Positions 61,420 through 64,000 of a stretch of DNA of 64,000 bases are shown here, piece after piece. The stretch spans positions 1-64,000 of the forward strand of contig CAJNOI010000241.1 of NCBI GenBank assembly GCA_905250115.1, given 5' to 3'. The stretch's first letter is position 1, and each line of letters opens with the position of its first letter. Under the pieces are notes generated by a model. It was not told where the DNA came from. It saw nothing but the letters and a program-made list of their open reading frames with translations, and did no database searches. The DNA is from Adineta steineri (Eukaryota; Rotifera; Eurotatoria; Adinetida; Adinetidae). A program made the position numbers and the translations under genes.

Positions 61420-63370
61420 AATGAATATTTACTAAAAAAAAGGCTACTCTAAAGATATCTCAAATATATGTGACTCCGTCTTTCTTCTTACTTGTAACAA
61501 TGAGACCTCTAGAACGGTTCATCTCTTTGAGGTGAAATTTTTAGATTATATATAACACACATAAGCCTAGCTATTGTAAAAATATCACCTAAATTGGTAA
61601 CGTCGATTGAGCGAAGTTAGTCATGGCTTACGTGCAATGCCCTCGAGGGAGAGTGTTCATAAAGGGCTTCTACTGGCTTTTGATTCTGGAGAGAATTACT
61701 ATTTTCTCGTATACTTGTTCGACCCTAAGTATAGTAGACATGTTTATTTGTTCAAAACCAAAAGTACGCTTTTTGGCAGTTAGCGCTACATAAATACGAA
61801 CAACATAAGATGTCATAGATAATTCTGAATTATTCTTAACACTTCTAATATGTTTCTAATTATATTCATAGATAAAGTAGTGAATGAATAGGAGTTGATA
61901 AATAAAGATTCTCAAAAAATAATAAACAAAGACGGCTATGAAGGTCAAACTCGATAATTCTACTCTCTATACAAAGCAGTCGTCTCTCAATGATGTCTTT
62001 ATCAATTATGGGTTGATCATCTTTGGATGACCTCTCTGCCATACACGGTGCAGTCATCGTTAGATATATACCATTGTTCAAGATATTATGTGAGCTCATG
62101 TGTGCATATAATAAGACATATGTATTCAAATTCTTTGCTATAATGTTGTCGTTCTCTTTATCTTTGTCCTTCTTCATTTATTCCTTTCATTCGTTTCCGT
62201 TAATCTTTTATTTCCTCTACAATCTGAAAAGTCTTCAATAAACTATACTAACCAGTACTAACAAACATGTATATCATTGTTGATCTATCTGTTCTCCACC
62301 TTAACTCAACGCTTACTGCAATCGTGTGAATACTTTGTCCATCAGCTGTTCATATTTTATTCCAATCAATGTATTTCATTGCTATGTTGCTAGTGTTTTA
62401 CAATTCTAATTTCATTTCAATATATTCTCATCTCAGATTTCCTTTTAGGTGCCCAGTCTTTTTGACCTCGCGTATTACTGTATTCTTTTACACTACTCTT
62501 TTCGAAAGTTATACGTTCCTCACAGGTAGGTTCAACACTAAATAAATGATACATAAAATACTTAAAACAATTCTAGAAAGTATTATATCAATATGAATGA
62601 GAGATATTTCAACACTGGCATACATTCTCATTTATTATTTTTTGAGATTCTTCATTTATCAACTTTTATTTATTCACTACTTTGTCTATGAATACAATTA
62701 ATCAAACATTAAAAGGTATCAAGTATAACTCAAAATTATTTGTGACATCTTATGTTGTCTGTATTTATGTGATGCTAACAGTTACAAAGCTCATATTTTG
62801 GTATTGAAAAACTATATATTTAGTGTTGAACAAGCATACGAGAATATAATATTTTTCTATGGAGTTAAAATTCAATATACACCTTTTATTTGCAAAGACA
62901 GAACTGATAATTGCACAACAATGAACCATACATTTGAAAGGACTACCAGTTCTTTGCTATAAATATATAATTCTAACCTATCATTGACCAATCATAATTC
63001 TCACATCTTACATTTCTCTGGCAATCTCAACATGAGCACAACCGCAGAGCTTTTTAGTCATATGTAAGACCGCAATGGCATATTTGTAACAAATAGTTTC
63101 GCTGAATACACCCCGCTCATACATGTATTACGACTGTGTGCAGATAACAGATTTTAGTTTTTTATCAAATATTTCTTACAAAGGAAGATGACATGGTTTC
63201 ATTTTTTTAAATTAATAACAAATACTCTCTCCGTCTCCTTTCAGACCCTCCAAAACTCAAAGTGATTTTCGACTACTACATTCCCATAAGGCAAAGGTCG
63301 CTCTCAACTTCAATTCCAAAAAGGCCACACTATCTCGCTATTTTGACTCTTAGATAAATTAGATTTCAAA
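61420..63370. other. Long gene-poor stretch
   Basis: Only low-complexity or antisense frames. A minus frame at 61866-62177 reads partly like protein but has no family match. Nothing else recognised. Confidence 0.45.
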
Positions 63371-63374
63371 TTCT

Positions 63375-63542
63375 CTATTCTAATTTCCAACAATTACCAT
63401 ACATAACAGCATCTATACTATGATCATCCGTACGATCACGTTGACGACGTTGAGCATGTTCAGCACGTTGACGAGGAAGATTGAGGAACAGAAACAAGAA
63501 GAACAGAATAATAAGGATCACCAGCAATGTCATGAGTTCCAT
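63375..63542 (-). CDS. Small single-pass membrane protein
   Basis: 55 codons. MELMTLLVILIILFFLFLFL is a continuous membrane segment, followed by an Arg/Gln-rich basic tail (PRQRAEHAQRRQRDRTDD) and a stop after about 20 more residues. The hydrophobic start could also be a signal anchor of a longer, spliced gene: a GTAATT donor lies near the end of the frame. Function unknown. Confidence 0.45.
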   Translation of the reverse strand: MELMTLLVILIILFFLFLFLNLPRQRAEHAQRRQRDRTDDHSIDAVMYGNCWKLE

Positions 63543-63621
63543 TTCAATGTGTATGTGATCGGATAGTATTTTTACTATGAAAAAAGAGTTTTGACACGTA
63601 TAAATTGATGTAGATTTCGCT

Positions 63622-63695
63622 GAGGTGTAGGTGAGGGTGTGGGCGTCAGAGTAAGGTTAATTTAATACCCACACCCACCCACATCCACACCAAGA
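63622..63695. repeat. TH repeat
   Basis: GCTGAGGTGTAGGTGAGGGT and GTGGGCG oppose ATACCCACACCCACCCACAT, then CCACACC. It lies upstream of the small membrane protein gene. Confidence 0.85.
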
Positions 63696-63699
63696 TACT

Positions 63700-64000
63700 G
63701 AACTTTTCAAATATCGTTTAATTTCTAGTTTCTCTTTTTTATCTCGATGCAAGTATTATCTCAGAAAACTACCAATTGATAGACAAGAAACTATATACTA
63801 TTGCTATTTATTATGAGACTACTTAGTAAATAATAGTGCAAAAATTATCGCTACCAAAAATTAGAATAGATATGCAGATAATATTCAAGTATTAGACAAT
63901 ATTTTAGATATTTTTTTCGTACTGTGATTCGTGTTATATGTTTAATAATATATATTCACGATCATTTTATGATATACTATAGTCTCTTTTTGAGAGTAAT
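63700..64000. other. Right edge, nothing recognised
   Basis: AT-rich to the end of the window. Confidence 0.4.

Noticed and set aside
61866..62177. 103-codon minus frame
   Set aside because: Partly protein-like but no splice partners, no family and AT-driven composition.
1335..63695. TH repeats as true chromosome ends or an assembly join
   Set aside because: Each is only 40-130 bp, sequence continues with genes on both sides, and intact genes span some of them in introns.

Overview
The window looks like nuclear DNA of a bdelloid rotifer. This is inferred from gene content, not from a database search. It is AT-rich and the genes have short GT-AG introns. It carries several families I associate with bdelloid genomes: mono-ADP-ribosyltransferases (ARTs) fused to ankyrin or TPR modules, kelch proteins, F-box proteins, and a TIR-NACHT-HEAT receptor. 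Short G-rich repeats built on TGTGGG recur throughout; from memory this is the bdelloid telomere unit.

Layout. 0-2 kb: 3'-incomplete single-pass membrane protein gene (minus). 4.9-7.3 kb: ankyrin-ART gene split by a 1.19-kb foldback element with an 8-bp target duplication. 8.2-11.2 kb: membrane protein gene split by a 1.75-kb element that carries its own multi-exon BEN-like gene. 12.9-16 kb: decayed F-box/LRR gene, an intact F-box gene and a Cys-rich gene. 18.5-21.1 kb: ART-TPR-multi-TM gene. 22.9-24.6 kb: VWA-RING gene. 26.2-28.3 kb: tRNA-Asn and a secreted kelch gene. 30.9-31.6 kb: probable GPI-anchored Cys-rich protein behind a tandemly duplicated promoter. 33.2-38.1 kb: TIR-NACHT-HEAT gene. 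38.6-39.4 kb: ART gene. 41.4 kb: Tc1/mariner relic. 42.2-45.5 kb: membrane-anchored mucin-kelch gene. 47.1-51.0 kb: nine exons of a TRPA1-like channel. 51.3-52.6 kb: type II membrane protein. 54.0-54.7 kb: decayed plasma-membrane Ca2+-ATPase. 56.3-58.4 kb: 11-exon N-myristoyltransferase. 60.2-61.4 kb: ART gene with an in-frame stop. 63.4 kb: small membrane protein.

The most unusual feature is a family of about 40 short palindromes. Each has a G-rich arm (GGGTGTGGGTG-like), a 15-50 bp spacer and a C-rich complementary arm, often ending in CTCAAG. All two-armed copies have the polarity of two telomeres fused head to head. Several lie exactly at rearrangement junctions: the edge of a duplication, a tandem-duplication joint, the centres of two foldback elements, and the ends of truncated coding fragments. 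I suggest they are either a MITE family built from telomere-like sequence or scars of double-strand-break repair. Either would suit an organism that survives desiccation.

The genes do not form an operon-like system. Recurring themes are modification or recognition enzymes (ARTs, TIR-NACHT, F-box/RING), surface or secreted repeat proteins, and two housekeeping or sensory genes (NMT, TRPA1-like). Exon boundaries were read by eye; where total length is divisible by three and the family match is clear (NMT, both kelch genes, TRPA1-like) they should be close to right.
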